A stretch of 64,000 nt of DNA. Source: Calliopum simillimum. Its lineage: Eukaryota > Arthropoda > Insecta > Diptera > Lauxaniidae. The notes under the pieces were generated by a model, which saw only the letters and a program-made list of their open reading frames with translations, searched no databases and was not told the origin of the DNA. Position numbers and translations under genes: made by a program. This document shows, piece by piece, positions 25,422-36,481 of this stretch. Within the stretch, counting starts at the first letter, position 1, and each line of letters opens with the position of its first letter. The DNA is taken from the NCBI GenBank assembly GCA_951812925.1, contig OX638372.1:51177722-51241721 (forward strand), given 5' to 3'.

Positions 25422-28001
25422 CGTCGGGCACTACTTATTATTTGGGAATAGCAAATAATAACAAATACAATATTTTTAATTGAAAGTGCTTTATTGTTTT
25501 TCAAAATATTCCTCTTGATGATCAATACACTTTTGCATTCGTTCAAACCATTTGTCCTACCAGTTTTCCCATTCCTCTTGAGACACCTCCAAAACATAGT
25601 TTTTGAACGCTTCAACAGCTTCTTCGGCGCTCGTAAAGAAGAAGTCATTGGGTGCCAAATCAGGACTGTACGGAGGATGAGTCATCAATTCTATGTTTTG
25701 ACTGCTCAAAAACTCACTTGTTTCATCAGATGTGTGAGAGCTCGCATTGTCATGATGGAGAATGATTCATCTTCGGGGGTTGATTTTACGAATTTCTCCG
25801 AAGACTTCCGGCAAAAAAATGGTCGTGTACCACTCAAATTTGACCGTCCTACGTTGCTCAAGCGGAACAGTGGCCACATGACCCATTCGGCCGAAGAAAC
25901 AGGCGACCATTTGCTTCGCTGTGCATCTTCTACCAACAACTTTTGTTGGATTTAGCTCGTCTTGGCATACCCACACGGTCGATTGCTGTTTTCTTTCCGG
26001 CTCATACGCATATATCCATGATTCGTCACCTGTCACGATCTTATACACGTCATATGATGCACCACGGTCGAATTTTTTAATCATTTCCTAACACCAAACG
26101 ATGCGAGCCTTTTTTGAGCGATTGATAAAATCGAGAACAAACGTTCATGCAAAATCGAATGTATTGTAATGGAACTAATGTGCAAAGATGCCTCTATCTC
26201 ACAATATGCCACATGACGATCTTTCATTACACAGTACTGCGATGAAAAAATGTATGAGCTCAGATTGGTGATTTTAATAGATTTTTGCTCGCTGAATCCG
26301 AATATGACCTCTGATTTGCTCCATCATGTCTAAGATCCGGGTTATTCTTGATTTAAAGTACAGAAAACGCTATTTCAAACATATGGCGTACATACTGAAA
26401 AAAGTCTAGTTTACTTTTGACAGCGGTATTGAATAGCCCTGACTTTCTTCTTTAAAGCGTACAGTCGACGTCCAGCTATACGAATGCTCCGTATTACGAA
26501 TGTCCAATAATACGAATGCAATATTTCTTCCACATGTGATTCTATAATACGAACAACAGTAAATTTTACGGTTCGATAATACGAATGAGATTTTTTTCAT
26601 AGTAGGCTTTGCTTTTTTTGCTAAGCATTAAATGCTTAGAATGGATGATAGAATACGTGAGAATTTTTTCAGAATTTTTAAAACGTTTTGAAATGCTTTT
26701 TTCTTAATATTTGGACTTAGAAAAATTGTTGAAAAATCATGAAATGGTACGAAAAATCTAAAAAAAAGTTTGCATTTTTAATAAGCAGTTTTTCTTTCTT
26801 AAAAAAATCGCCAATATCGCGGCCCTCTATTTTAACAAAAAATAGTACCAGAGCAATATCCTCGCCTAAATATAATGCCAGGCATCGGTAATACAACAAT
26901 ACCAAATTTTAGCCAAATCGGTCACATCATGCTTTTTTAACTGGTAGAATTGGCGTGTTTTACTTCAAATTTCTTCTTTTAGTGGCAAAACTCATTGTTT
27001 TTTTTTTTTTTGAAATTGAGCTTAACATACGACACTACATATTTTTTTACTATCAAATTTTTTTTTTATTTTTATGAAAATATTGTATTTTCCGTTTTTT
27101 TACCATGTTTCTCAGAAGAAAAATTCATAAATTTCCTATTTATCTTACAATCTTTTCAGTAAACTTTGTTTTCTCTCAAATAAAATATTCTTGTTAATAA
27201 GTTTTATCTTTAAACCGACGATATGTCTCAATATAAAAGAAAAAAGGAACAAAATTTCGTTCCGATAATACGAATTTTTCGATTTTACGAATAGTCCTTT
27301 ACAGGGATTAGCGATACCTTTACTTCAATCGATGATATCTCGGAAACTAATGATTCAATTAAAAAAGTTTAAAGTACGCTTTAAAAAGGAAGCTCGGGGC
27401 TTTTCAATGCCGCTGTCGAAAGTGAACTAGAATACTTTCAGGATGTACGCAATATGTCTGAAAATAACGTTTTTTGCACTTTAAATCAAGGATTACTCGG
27501 ATCTCAGACGTGATGGAGCAAATCAGAGTTCATATTCGAATTCAGCGATCAAAAGTTTATAAAAATCACCTACCCTCATTTTATACTTTTTTAACTTTTT
27601 CAAAACGCAGGACTGTATTATCAGTTCATGCACTGCATTGATGTTTTATGGCACAACAACCGATTCCGACCACAATTGAATTCACTATACCAACCATGTA
27701 CTGTGGTTTTTGATGGTGCTTTATCGCCATACAAAGAACTGAGTTCATCGACACATTCTTGTTGACATAATCCACGTCGAAAGTTGTGAAAAATAATCCA
27801 ACGAAAACTTCTTCTTGAAATTTCCATTTTTTGGAAAAACTGATTTTCTTTACTCACTGGCAACAAAACAAATAGCACTTGTACATCAAAACGTTGTGAG
27901 TACGTTTATGGTAAAAAATGTCAATCGTTATTATGGTGTTGCCAGATTTTAGATTTTGACATTAGTGTTGGCAGTTCCCGAAATATAAGTAGTGCCCCTC
28001 G
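25422..28001 (-). mobile_element. Mariner element (mellifera/irritans-like) with a nested insertion
   Basis: TA-flanked (25420-25421; 28002-28003) with inverted ends sharing GGGCACTACTTAT. At 2580 bp it is about twice normal mariner length because an inverted-repeat element sits at 26231-27615. Transposase on the minus strand: the N-terminus (MEISRRSFRWIIFHNFRRGL, near 27830) is separated from the catalytic core. The GDESWIYAYEP block lies near 26030 and the HHDNASSHTS block near 25760. The C-terminus is frameshifted (25500-25640). It is dead, but both catalytic Asp blocks are recognisable. Confidence 0.88.
26231..27615. mobile_element. Long inverted-repeat (foldback-like) element inside mariner
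   Basis: Two arms of about 235 bp (26231-26462 and 27374-27615) are imperfect reverse complements. The outer ends are ACAGTACTGCG and ACAGTCCTGCG, and the inner ends share TTTAAAGCGTAC. The 0.9-kb loop is AT-rich with repeated ATAATACGAAT words and no clear coding. The insertion splits the mariner transposase at its ELIIQ/DRHV junction. A short ATTA duplication may flank it. Superfamily unassigned. Confidence 0.82.
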
Positions 28002-28201
28002 TATATATTGGCTGTCATTTTGTAAGAAATAAAAAAAGATTTTGTTCTTTTTTCACGCAAAGAATTACGGAACTAATGGTCTTAGATAAGGGTGACAAAC
28101 CGTGCCGGATTTTGCTGGGCAGTCCCTGATTTAAAAATGTCCCGGAATTTCATGTATGTCCGGGAAATATCCTATATTTTAAACGGACGCTTTATAGTAT
28201 A

Positions 28202-29456
28202 AGGACTATCCCATCAAAATTTGATAATTACTTTTTCATCAATAAAAAAATGCCCATTTATTTTTTTTTTAAATTTTGTTTTTCTATTTATTAATGAGTT
28301 GTATAACAAACATAACCTTATTCTATTAAGAAATATATATTTTTTATAAAAATACTTTACTTTTTTTTTAAGACTTTTCATAAAGTTTTGAACAGTTGTT
28401 TCGTCGACAGTACAGACTTTCGCCACTTATTTCTGAAATCTTTTAAACTTTTTGCAGTACTTTTACTCTTCCGAAGGTCTGATTTTATAAAAGCCCAATA
28501 TCTCTCAATAGATTGAAGCTCTGGGCAATTAGGTGGATTCGCCTTTTTGGGAACAAAGTTTACATTACATGTATTGCTATTGTACCATTCTATGGTGGCT
28601 TCCTAGTAGTGAGAGGTTGCTAAATCAGGCCAGAACATTCAAGTACCCCCGTGCTCACGAATAAATGACAAAAGACGTTTTTCAAGGCATTTATCAATAT
28701 AAATTTTCGAGTTAATTGTACCCTGTATTATAAAAAAAAAAAAACTGCTTCTCAGATAGCAGGTGCATATGGCCCGTCAAACCATATATGTATGTACTGC
28801 TTGGGAAATTTCTTAATTTTCTTTTCTTTAAATTTGGTCTGTACCTGCCCCTTCTCCGAACAGGTATAAAATTCGTATTCTGGTAGCTGTTTGAAACCTG
28901 CTTTAACGTTTGTTTCATCGTCCATTATGCAGCAGTCAAATTTAGTCAGGTAACCTTCATATAATTTTCGAGCTCGCTTTTGAGCCTCCAACTATTTTTC
29001 ATCGAAATAGACTGGAACTTTTTGAACTCTGTAAGTCTTTAGTTTCCTTTTTTGTTTAGTCTTGACCGGGCCATATCTCGTACAGAAGTGTTGAGATTCT
29101 GCCTTAAAAGGTGCTTCACTTTTTTCCCCAACTGTGGGTCTGTACCGGCTTTTTTCGAGTAATAAGTCGACCCTTTCTATAATTCAAAATAACCCTCTGG
29201 ACAGTGATTTTAAATGCACCTGTTGTTTTTTTAGCTATGGCTGAATATTTTAATTCTGGTTTTTGCAGGTAAGTGGACAAAATGAGTTCGCGCCTTTTTC
29301 TTGATTGCTAGACATCTTTGTAGTTTGAAGTGTGTTCACCAAGTGTCATATATTTTTTAATCATCATGTTATATAGAAAAAATATCACCCACATTTCGCA
29401 CTGCACGATCATCAGGTAAATCAAAATCTTAAGAAATTTTTTGATGGAATAGTTCT
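28202..29456 (-). mobile_element. DD37E-type transposon, copy 4
   Basis: TA-flanked element of 1255 bp with imperfect ends (AGGACTATCCCATCAAAA at 28202; the matching AGAACTATTCCATCAAAA on the other strand ends at 29456). It reads on the minus strand. The first catalytic block is FDCCIMDDETNVKAGFKQLP (near 28930). The WPDLA block and the NPPNCPELQSIERYW block are at about 28500-28640. Frameshifts and stops break the frame. Its first bases AGGACT match those of copy 1, supporting the shared family. Confidence 0.8.
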
Positions 29457-29526
29457 TAGTTATGTATAGCTTTACTCTATACTTTGAATGTTTTATTAAG
29501 ATTATTGCAAACCATACTTGAATCTT

Positions 29527-29696
29527 ATATATGTGACTTGGACTATGAAAAAGGGGCTTACGTGCGAAAAAAAAAAAAAATTTGTAAAAACAACTGGAAA
29601 ACAATTTTTAAAGGTAAATTTATGCGAATCGGCAAAAATTGGGAAATTTTTTTTTTGACACGTAAGCCCCTTTTTCATAGTCCAAGTCACATATAT
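29527..29696. repeat. 170-bp hairpin with perfect 38-bp arms
   Basis: Arms 29527-29564 and 29659-29696 are exact reverse complements (outer ATATATGTGACTTGGACTAT, inner GGGGCTTACGTG) around an AT-rich spacer. The perfect match suggests a recent MITE or a recently duplicated palindrome. Confidence 0.9.
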
Positions 29697-29748
29697 GTAA
29701 CTTTTCAGGTCAACATCACGCATATTTAGTAATGCAAAATACTATGTA

Positions 29749-30225
29749 TGTTGTTCAATAAGTTTTAAGGTTCGATAAGAGAGGGCGTTGATACTAGCCT
29801 TAATTTTTTTTTTTTTTTTTTTGTTATGTTGGTACACTCTTCGTATGAACGCATATGAAGTTTCAGAAGAAAAAAATTATTTTTCATCAGAACAATGCAC
29901 CGTGTGACAAGAGCATTTTGACAATGGCTAAAATCCATCCAACGTATTCACCAGATTTGGCCCCGAGTGACTTCCATCTGTTTCCAGACCAAAAAAAAAA
30001 TGCATGAGTGGAAAACGTTTATCATCAAATGAGGTCATAACAGCTGTGGAAGCGTATTTTGCAGACCTTCCACTAAATGGCTTGTAAGCAAAGAATGAAT
30101 TGACAGATTGAAATGAAACCTCACATACGATCATATAAAGAGAGTACCAACATAACAAAAAAAAAAAAAAATATGGCTAGTAGCAATGCCCTCTCTTATC
30201 GAACCGCAAAGCTTATTGAATAACC
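29749..30225 (+). mobile_element. 477-bp internally deleted mariner (MITE-like)
   Basis: TA-flanked (29747-29748; 30226-30227) with inverted ends TGTTGTTCAATAAG and GGTTATTCAATAAG, followed by GGTTCGATAAGAGAGGGC on each side. A remnant transposase on the plus strand keeps the second catalytic block (FHQNNAPCDKS, with Asn for Asp), then the THPTYSPDLAPSDF-like block. The N-terminal half is deleted, so it could move only with a helper in trans. Confidence 0.87.
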
Positions 30226-30691
30226 TAGTACATGTGAATCACATGATTTTACGTCACGAGTTGTACGTTCACGGATGCGTCGATTCGACTCTAGGTCTGC
30301 GGCCAAAAATTTTGAATATTAAAATTTCGTTGTTTTAAAAGCTTTCGAAAGCCGAGCGGGGTCGCTGATTATGATTATGAATCTGAAGTCTGAAGTCTGA
30401 ATTCAAAAATTCTTAAATTCAAGAAGGAAAATCCTATTGTTACCTAATTCTCGTTAAAAGGTAATAGTGACAGTAATATAACAAATTTTATTTTCGTAGG
30501 GCGTGGCAACGCTCATTTTTTCATTGAAATTTTTTTCTCCAAATGCCCTTTGCATACGTACTAGATTTTGCCTATCTGCGTCAAGCAGTTTCTGAGATTC
30601 ATGAAAAAATGGAGATAGATGCTTTTGTTTTTATACCACTGATATCTTCTGTAATTTTTTTTTTAATCATAACCTGAGTCGATACGTGACA

Positions 30692-31508
30692 TTTTTATAC
30701 CCTACACCCAGGGTATATTCACTTTGTCCTTCCGTTTGTAACGCAGAGAAGGAGGCGTGGCAGATATGGAAAAGTATATATATTCTTGATCAGCGTCACC
30801 TCCTGAGTCGATATAGCCATGTCCGTCTGTCTGGCTGGGTGGCTGGCTGACTGGGTTAACGGACACGCCTACCGCCCATACAAAAAATATCTTCAAAATG
30901 CAATTTTAGGAGTATTTTTCACGACAATGCAACCAAAATACACATAAATACTACAAATTGTAAGCGCAAGCTCTCAAAAAAAACTGAGCGAACTCAGACA
31001 AGAGGGCGTGGCACCTCCCATATAAGCAAAAGCTTCAAAACGCTATACTGAAAGCGATTTTTGAGATATTCGAACCAAATTTAACTCAGACACTAAGAAC
31101 TATAAATGAAAGCTCTCAACAAAAATTGGGTGAAATTGGACAAGGAGGCGTGCAAAAGATTCAAAATGCTATACTGAAAGAGTTTTTTGAGATAATCCAA
31201 CCAAATTTCACTCACCCACTAAATATTATAAATGCAAGCACTGAACAAAAACTGGGTGAACTCGGACAAGAGGGCGTAGCACCTCCCACATAAGCAAAAG
31301 CTTCAAAACGCTATACTGAAAGCGATTTTCGAGATATTCAAACCAAATTTAACTCAGACACTAAGAACTATAAATGAAAGCTCTCAACAAAAATTGGGTG
31401 AAATCGGACAAGGAGGCGTGGCACCTCGCTTACAAGCAAAATTTTTTTAAAACACTGCAGTGTAGGGTATTTATTTTTTGGCCAGGCCAAAAGTTACACC
31501 CTTACTAG
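30692..31508 (+). mobile_element. DINE-1/Helentron-like element, copy B
   Basis: An 817-bp full-length copy: TTTTTATACCCTACACCC at 30692, TGTCCGTCTGTCTGGCTGGG microsatellite start, four tandem GGCGTGGCACCTCCCATA-type units, GTGTAGGGTAT and the GGCCAGGCCAAA palindrome. It ends CTTACTAG at 31508, followed by T. It lies between the exonuclease gene and serpin 1. Confidence 0.87.
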
Positions 31509-31879
31509 TTTCCATTTGATTCAATGTTATATATTTTTATATATTTTATGTTAATTAAGTTATGTTAATTTAAGTCAAACTCAAACTATAAGGAAAACGA
31601 TACTGTAACAGCTGTTATGCTGTTTTTACAAACTTTTAATACCCTGCCATTTACTTTTGTCTCGTGCAAATTTCTCGAAGTCTCTTGCAACTCGACATGT
31701 CTTCACGTTCGTTTTATGTGATGAAAATGTGCTCACACTTTAGCCATCTGCTGGATTTTTTTTGGGCTGTTGTTTTTTGTTTGAACTTTGCAGTTAGGTA
31801 AATATCAGAAAAATATGTTACCATTTTTACTTTAAAGTTCTAGTAAAAATACAAATTTTTTCATCAATTTTTCATCATA

Positions 31880-32010
31880 TAGTTCAGTGGTATGTAATTG
31901 TAAGCAAACATTATATTTTTCTGTTTATCACACGGACGGATCACGGTTCAAACCCCAGTGAGTTTTTTTTTTTTTTTAATTTAATAAAATCAAAAATTAC
32001 AATCAAATTA
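31880..32010 (+). repeat. tRNA-derived SINE-like sequence, copy 2
   Basis: TTCAGTGGTATGTAATTGTA, then TATTTTTCTGTTTATCACACGG, then GGTTCAAACCCC and a T-rich tail. Same order and spacing as 18716-18870. A weaker relative may be present at 42421-42480 (GGATTCAAGCC). Confidence 0.42.
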
Positions 32011-32051
32011 CTTAGCAGCAGCAATATACATGAAGATATGTAGCTACAAAA

Positions 32052-32057
32052 TTTATT
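32052..32057 (-). terminator. Poly(A) signal of serpin 1
   Basis: AATAAA on the minus strand about 180 bases beyond the serpin 1 stop codon, within AT-rich sequence. It is the first canonical signal I see downstream of exon 4. Confidence 0.5.
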
Positions 32058-32236
32058 TACAAATTGATCATATGTACTCGTATATTTGAAACATTTACTT
32101 ATAACAAAATATATATATGAAAGGATAAAATATTGAAAATTGAATTAAATAGTAGAAAATTTTACTAAAATTTACATATGTATAAGTGCCTGAAACAATC
32201 AAGTTTTTAAATGTTGTTAAAGCCATTGTTAATATT

Positions 32237-32538
32237 TTAGAGATAAGATTTCCTTAAATTTCTATTTTTTTTGCTGAATTCATTTTTAAATTTAACCACA
32301 GTTGCCATAATGATAGGGCCTTCATTATCTCTAATGAGTGCAAGCATGAAACGGTCAAAAACAAGATCCACTATTTCGGGTTGGGTAAGAGGCTCAGAAG
32401 CTTCTGTAGGTTGAACTTCAACATCTTCGTCGTGCTCTTCTACTTCCTCTTCACCTTCATCATCATGATCATCTATCTCTACTTCTTCACCAGATAACAA
32501 GTATGCCTTTGGTTTGTCGGATAACAACATTTGTACAG
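32237..32538 (-). CDS. Serpin 1, exon 4 (hyperacidic loop and C-terminal sheet)
   Basis: A 302-bp terminal exon including the stop, with acceptor TACATTAACAG before 32538. It encodes residues 345-444 of the assembled protein. The exon lengths 7+881+145+302 give 1335 bases, exactly 445 codons. Residues 362-385 are hyperacidic (17 of 24 are Asp or Glu) where the reactive-centre loop belongs. The C-terminal serpin signature follows: DLVFDRFMLALIRDNEGPI then MATVV (family FxaDrPFxFlIrdxxtgxilFmGxv). The tail of about 18 residues is basic (KNEFSKKNRNLRK). An acidic insert in place of the loop plus a degenerate hinge suggests a non-inhibitory role, for example ligand, cation or basic-protein binding; that role is inference. 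Confidence 0.87.
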
Positions 32539-32625
32539 CTGTTAATGTAAAAAACAAAAAATAATATAAAATTTTCAAACTGATCATTAGAATGATATAT
32601 CAGTAAATATATATTCAGATTTTAC

Positions 32626-32770
32626 TTGTAACTGTAGTAAGCTCCATATATTTTAATTGGGCTGTTAACTTTGTATCCTGGAATACATTTTTTATGTATA
32701 CATCATCTGCACAACAGTGTAGCTTGTCAAAGTTTGCAGTGTTCTTGCTAAATGCTTCTCTTATACCCAG
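32626..32770 (-). CDS. Serpin 1, exon 3
   Basis: A 145-bp exon with acceptor TTTTTATTAG before 32770 and donor AA|GTAAAAT after 32626. It encodes residues 297-344 and begins LGIREAFSKNTANFDKL, the family's LGIxdaFsxxADFSgi block. Joined to exon 2 it reads NDVTKE-LGIREAFS, which is seamless for a serpin (phase 0). The part that should contain the breach and hinge (family pattern E-E-G-T-x-A-A-A) reads LTAQLKYMELTTVT. The hinge glycine and alanines are absent, which normally abolishes loop insertion and inhibitory activity. It was missed as a long reading frame because it is short. Confidence 0.87.
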
Positions 32771-33480
32771 CTAATAAAAACAAAGACACAAAATAAGAAA
32801 GTTATTTCAAATTATGCAAGTAAATTTTATGAAAATATCAGGAATAGTCCAGGTTATACCGTCCAATGGAATTTTCCAAAAAAAAAAATAAACAAAACTA
32901 AAAATATATCCACTACGTTGTGCTGATTGAGTTATTTGAAAAATTAAACGCAGTTTTACTGAAATTATACAAAATAGAACAAGTCCAGACAAATGGGAAT
33001 CACAATTTTCCTATTAAATATTAACATCACTTTGGATGAGTTAGTGATAATTTAAATGAAATATTTTTTTTTTTGTAAAATATTTTATTTTCATAAGGGC
33101 CACCCTAAAATGGAATTTTCGAAAAATTCATAACACTTACCCCCGTCTTAAAAGTTTATTTGTTAAGAAGAATAGCTCCCCCTAAATGTGAGCTCGCCAT
33201 CACAATTTAAAATTCTCGTTTTTCTTGAAAACGAACTGAGCATCGGTAAATTGTGGCAAACACTCCTTCACATAAGTAATTAGGCATGACTTGGACATGT
33301 CTTAACTGACTGTCATGTTCTGACCAATTTCGGAAAGGTATTTAATCAGGCTAAGGTAAAGGCACTAATGTACATACAAGGTAATAATGTTAATAAAAAC
33401 GCTACATAGCTTAGGTACTTTTTAGATCTCAAAATATATTTATACTAGAAAGAAGAAAAGAAGACATGAATTCAATATAG

Positions 33481-33610
33481 TCTGACTAAAATTTCGTTGA
33501 ATTATCTCAAAAACAGTTTTCAGTATAGCATTTGGAAACTTTTTCATATAGTTGAGTAACCACACCCTCTTGTCCGAATTCACTTAGTTTTTTTTGACTT
33601 GAGATCTGTT
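33481..33610 (-). repeat. Fragment of the DINE-1-like family (copy F)
   Basis: Only one tandem unit is left, recognised by TTTTCAGTATAGC and CCCTCTTGTCCGAATTCACT in the usual order. Both ends are missing. Confidence 0.75.
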
Positions 33611-35198
33611 CAATAAAGTTTAAAAATCTAATCTTTCTAATAATGTTGTCTGCATGCATTTATTTGCTTGATTGTTGCAATGCCTCCGATTTTTGCGAAT
33701 GTCCTACCTTTCTTTGTAAAAATTTCATCGAAATTGGTCACCTTCTATTTATGTTTGTAGTTTGCTCCATATGACACACCTCTCCTGAACGAGCTTTTAG
33801 GTTTCCGAAAATGCCGACGAAATCTACCAATGGGGTACTTTTTTTTCATGCTAATACATCAAAACTAAGTAAGAATGAAAATCGGATCAGCTAGTATTCG
33901 CGAAATATCGTAAAAATACATATCCCATATAAAATTAAAAAAATGAAGAAAAAAAAACGGAACAAACAAATACAAAAGTAGTTACATTTAATGTATTTTG
34001 CAATGCTGAATCCGAATCCGGCCTCAAAATTGCTGTATCTCATACGGTTTTGTTATGTTAGCCTAAACAAGTAAAAAATACCTTTTTTGCTATATTTTGA
34101 AGCTATATAACTAGAATATAGAACATTCATACATATAATCCGATACAGTTTCTATAAGTTATAATTTTTTTCTTTAAAACCTCAATTAAATTATGTCGAT
34201 ATCTTTATTTTTCTCGGAGATATCCTACCCTAAAAGTCTACGATATTTCGGAGAAACATAAAGTTATTGACATAATTTAAATCAGGTTTTAAAGAAAAAA
34301 ATTATAACTTTTAGAAACTGTAAAAAAAACCTTAAAAAATCGATTAAAAAAAATCTGACGTGCTGGAGAAAAACGACAAGACACGGGTATTTTTTTTAAC
34401 GCCTACTTTAAGAATTTTTTGGATTTTCTCATGTGTTTTACAAAAAGTTTTAATTATCGAACAGTTTATTACAAAAAAACGAAAAAAATAGGGAAAAACG
34501 CATTTTGGTAACTTTTCAATGAATTTTTTTCCATCGATTTTTTTAAGTGGTATCTTATTTTCTTCACAAATATATAGTCTATGATACAAAAAAAAAAAAA
34601 ATCATAAAAAAAATATTTCTTCTTGTATAAGTCTGCAGTTGATTTTGATTTTTTGTTAATTTTTTCGAAAAAAAAAATGTTTTTTAGAAATCAATTTATT
34701 TTGCCGAAACTAACAAACCAACCAAAAAGTGATGTGAATATCATTTGTAGGTAATTTAATTACCTTTAATATGACAAAAGTATAATATGTGTACAGATAT
34801 TGGTTCTTGAGATATTTGTATTTAAATAGAACTATCTTTTTTTTTTGGTCCGAAAATTACCGATATCTCGAAAACGACACGAAAAAAAAATAATGCGATT
34901 TTCGGAATCAGCAGCCCATTTTACATATAAAATGGATAGTGGCATTCACTGGGAATTTTGGCTGTAGACTAGTGTTATTAATTTAATTATACATAGATTA
35001 CACAGTGCAACAATTTAAGACGAATTTGATAGACTATACTGGGACGATAGCTCCACCATAGCTGAGTAAGTCCCCGATGTTGTTAGAGACTTTTCAGTTT
35101 TCTATCAAAGCTCCTGTAATATTAAATAAACCGTTATTTTATTCTACTTAGTTTGTAGCTAAATGTCCAACAAAGTAACTTTTCCTAACATACATCAA
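33611..35198. other. Serpin 1 intron 2, unclassified part
   Basis: Beyond the hairpin at 34145-34321 I see no coding and no clear element ends. Confidence 0.5.
34145..34321. repeat. 177-bp hairpin with ~80-bp arms
   Basis: ACAGTTTCTATAAGTTATAA at 34145 is mirrored by the complement ending at 34321. The arms continue through TTTTCTTTAAAACCT and TTAAATTATGTC with few mismatches. In intron 2 of serpin 1. Confidence 0.82.
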
Positions 35199-35200
35199 TA

Positions 35201-36479
35201 GTGAGTCGTAATAAACTTATACACACTTTTTCAGCCATAACTTATCCTGTGTCCAACGATTAATTTTTTTTTGAATCATGTTAGCTTTTAAAAATATATT
35301 AGATACTAGCTGGCCTGGTTGCGACTTCGTTCGCCCATTCCCGATGCCTATACGTACGAAGTCCCATCCATCTCCATCGTCCCTCTCTTCCAATCACCAA
35401 GGTTTTTAAAGATCCATGTATCAACTTTTGTAATCATAGCTCCCATAGGTACAGAGATATAGCATTTTCTATATTTTTTGTATGAAGGGTGCAACTCCCT
35501 CTTCTCACCCCCCGCCCAAGATTTTCATAGTAAATGGTAGATAGAATATTCATGTATGTACCAAGTTTTATAACAATATCTGCGATATGTGAAGAAATAT
35601 AGCATTTTGTGTATTTTTGAAAATTGGATGCAATTCTACACCCAATATCCCCCAAGTTTTGCATGGTAAATGGTAGATATGTACATTATGCATAAGTTCA
35701 TCAACTTTCATAATCATAACTTGTATAACTGTAGAGATATAGCATTTTTTGTATTTTTTCGTATGGGGGGTGCAACCCCCGTTCCCCTCAGTAGCATCCC
35801 ACCCCCTTAAGAACCTTCTACAGACCATAACAAACAATTTAAAAAAAAAATTATGTAAATCGGCCTTGTAGTTTCCATTTCATTTTTATATAATAGATTA
35901 TATTTATTCAAATTATTCATTTTCTATTGTTATTTCTTTCAATATGGACATCGAAATAAAAGTACGTGAAAAAATAATTAAAACTTTTCAAAAAAAAGAA
36001 AGTCAAGCATTTGTGACATCAGGAACTATAAATACAGAAATATATATTAAGGAGTGTTTCAAAAACGGCTTTTGCCTTTCCTAAAACAGCACAGAGTGCC
36101 TACATATTTTTGGCCCGATTTAGCATCATGCCACTATGGAAAAATGACGCTTGAATGGTATGCAAATAATAATGTAAGCTTTGTACCACGGGAGGCAAAC
36201 CCACCCAACTGTTCAGAACTCCGGCCTGTAGAGAGATATTGGGCGCTCGTGAAAAGGGAATTGAAGAACACAAGAAAGTTATCCCAGGACATGTCTGACT
36301 TCAAGCTCCTCCAATCAACTATAAAATCGTGGATAGATTTATAAATTCCGATTAATATTCCAATATTTTGATGTTTAATGAATTTCTAAAATATATTAAT
36401 AAATTCACATATTTTTAAATTGAACGGTTTAGGTTTTATTTAACTCTAAGCGTGTATAAGTTTTTTTCGACACACTCTT
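35201..36479 (+). mobile_element. DD37E-type transposon, copy 3 (internally deleted, interrupted)
   Basis: TA-flanked (35199-35200; 36480-36481) with inverted ends sharing AAACTTATACAC and flanking GAGT/TCG words. The transposase begins at ATG 35944 (MDIEIKVREKIIKTFQ) but jumps by deletion to the middle of the protein. After a frameshift it continues with TYFWPDLASCHY and NPPNCSELRPVERYWAL to a natural stop near 36342. Counting from the Asp in FWPD to the Glu in VERYW gives 37 intervening residues, hence DD37E. A separate roughly 600-bp repeat is inserted at about 35300-35898. It lies in intron 2 of serpin 1. Confidence 0.82.
35300..35898. repeat. Inserted repeat with internal ~140-bp units
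   Basis: It interrupts DD37E copy 3. It begins near ACTAGCTGGCCTGGTTGCGA and ends near TTTATATAATAGATTA. Inside are about three diverged units of roughly 140 bp, each with a GGTGCAA...CCCCC block, a 'TTTATAA/TCATAA' block and a GAGATATAGCATTTT block. The same unit, inverted, makes up 40600-41370. The opening resembles the CTAGCTGxCCxGG start of common insect dispersed repeats, recalled from memory. Confidence 0.6.
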
Positions 36480-36481
36480 TA

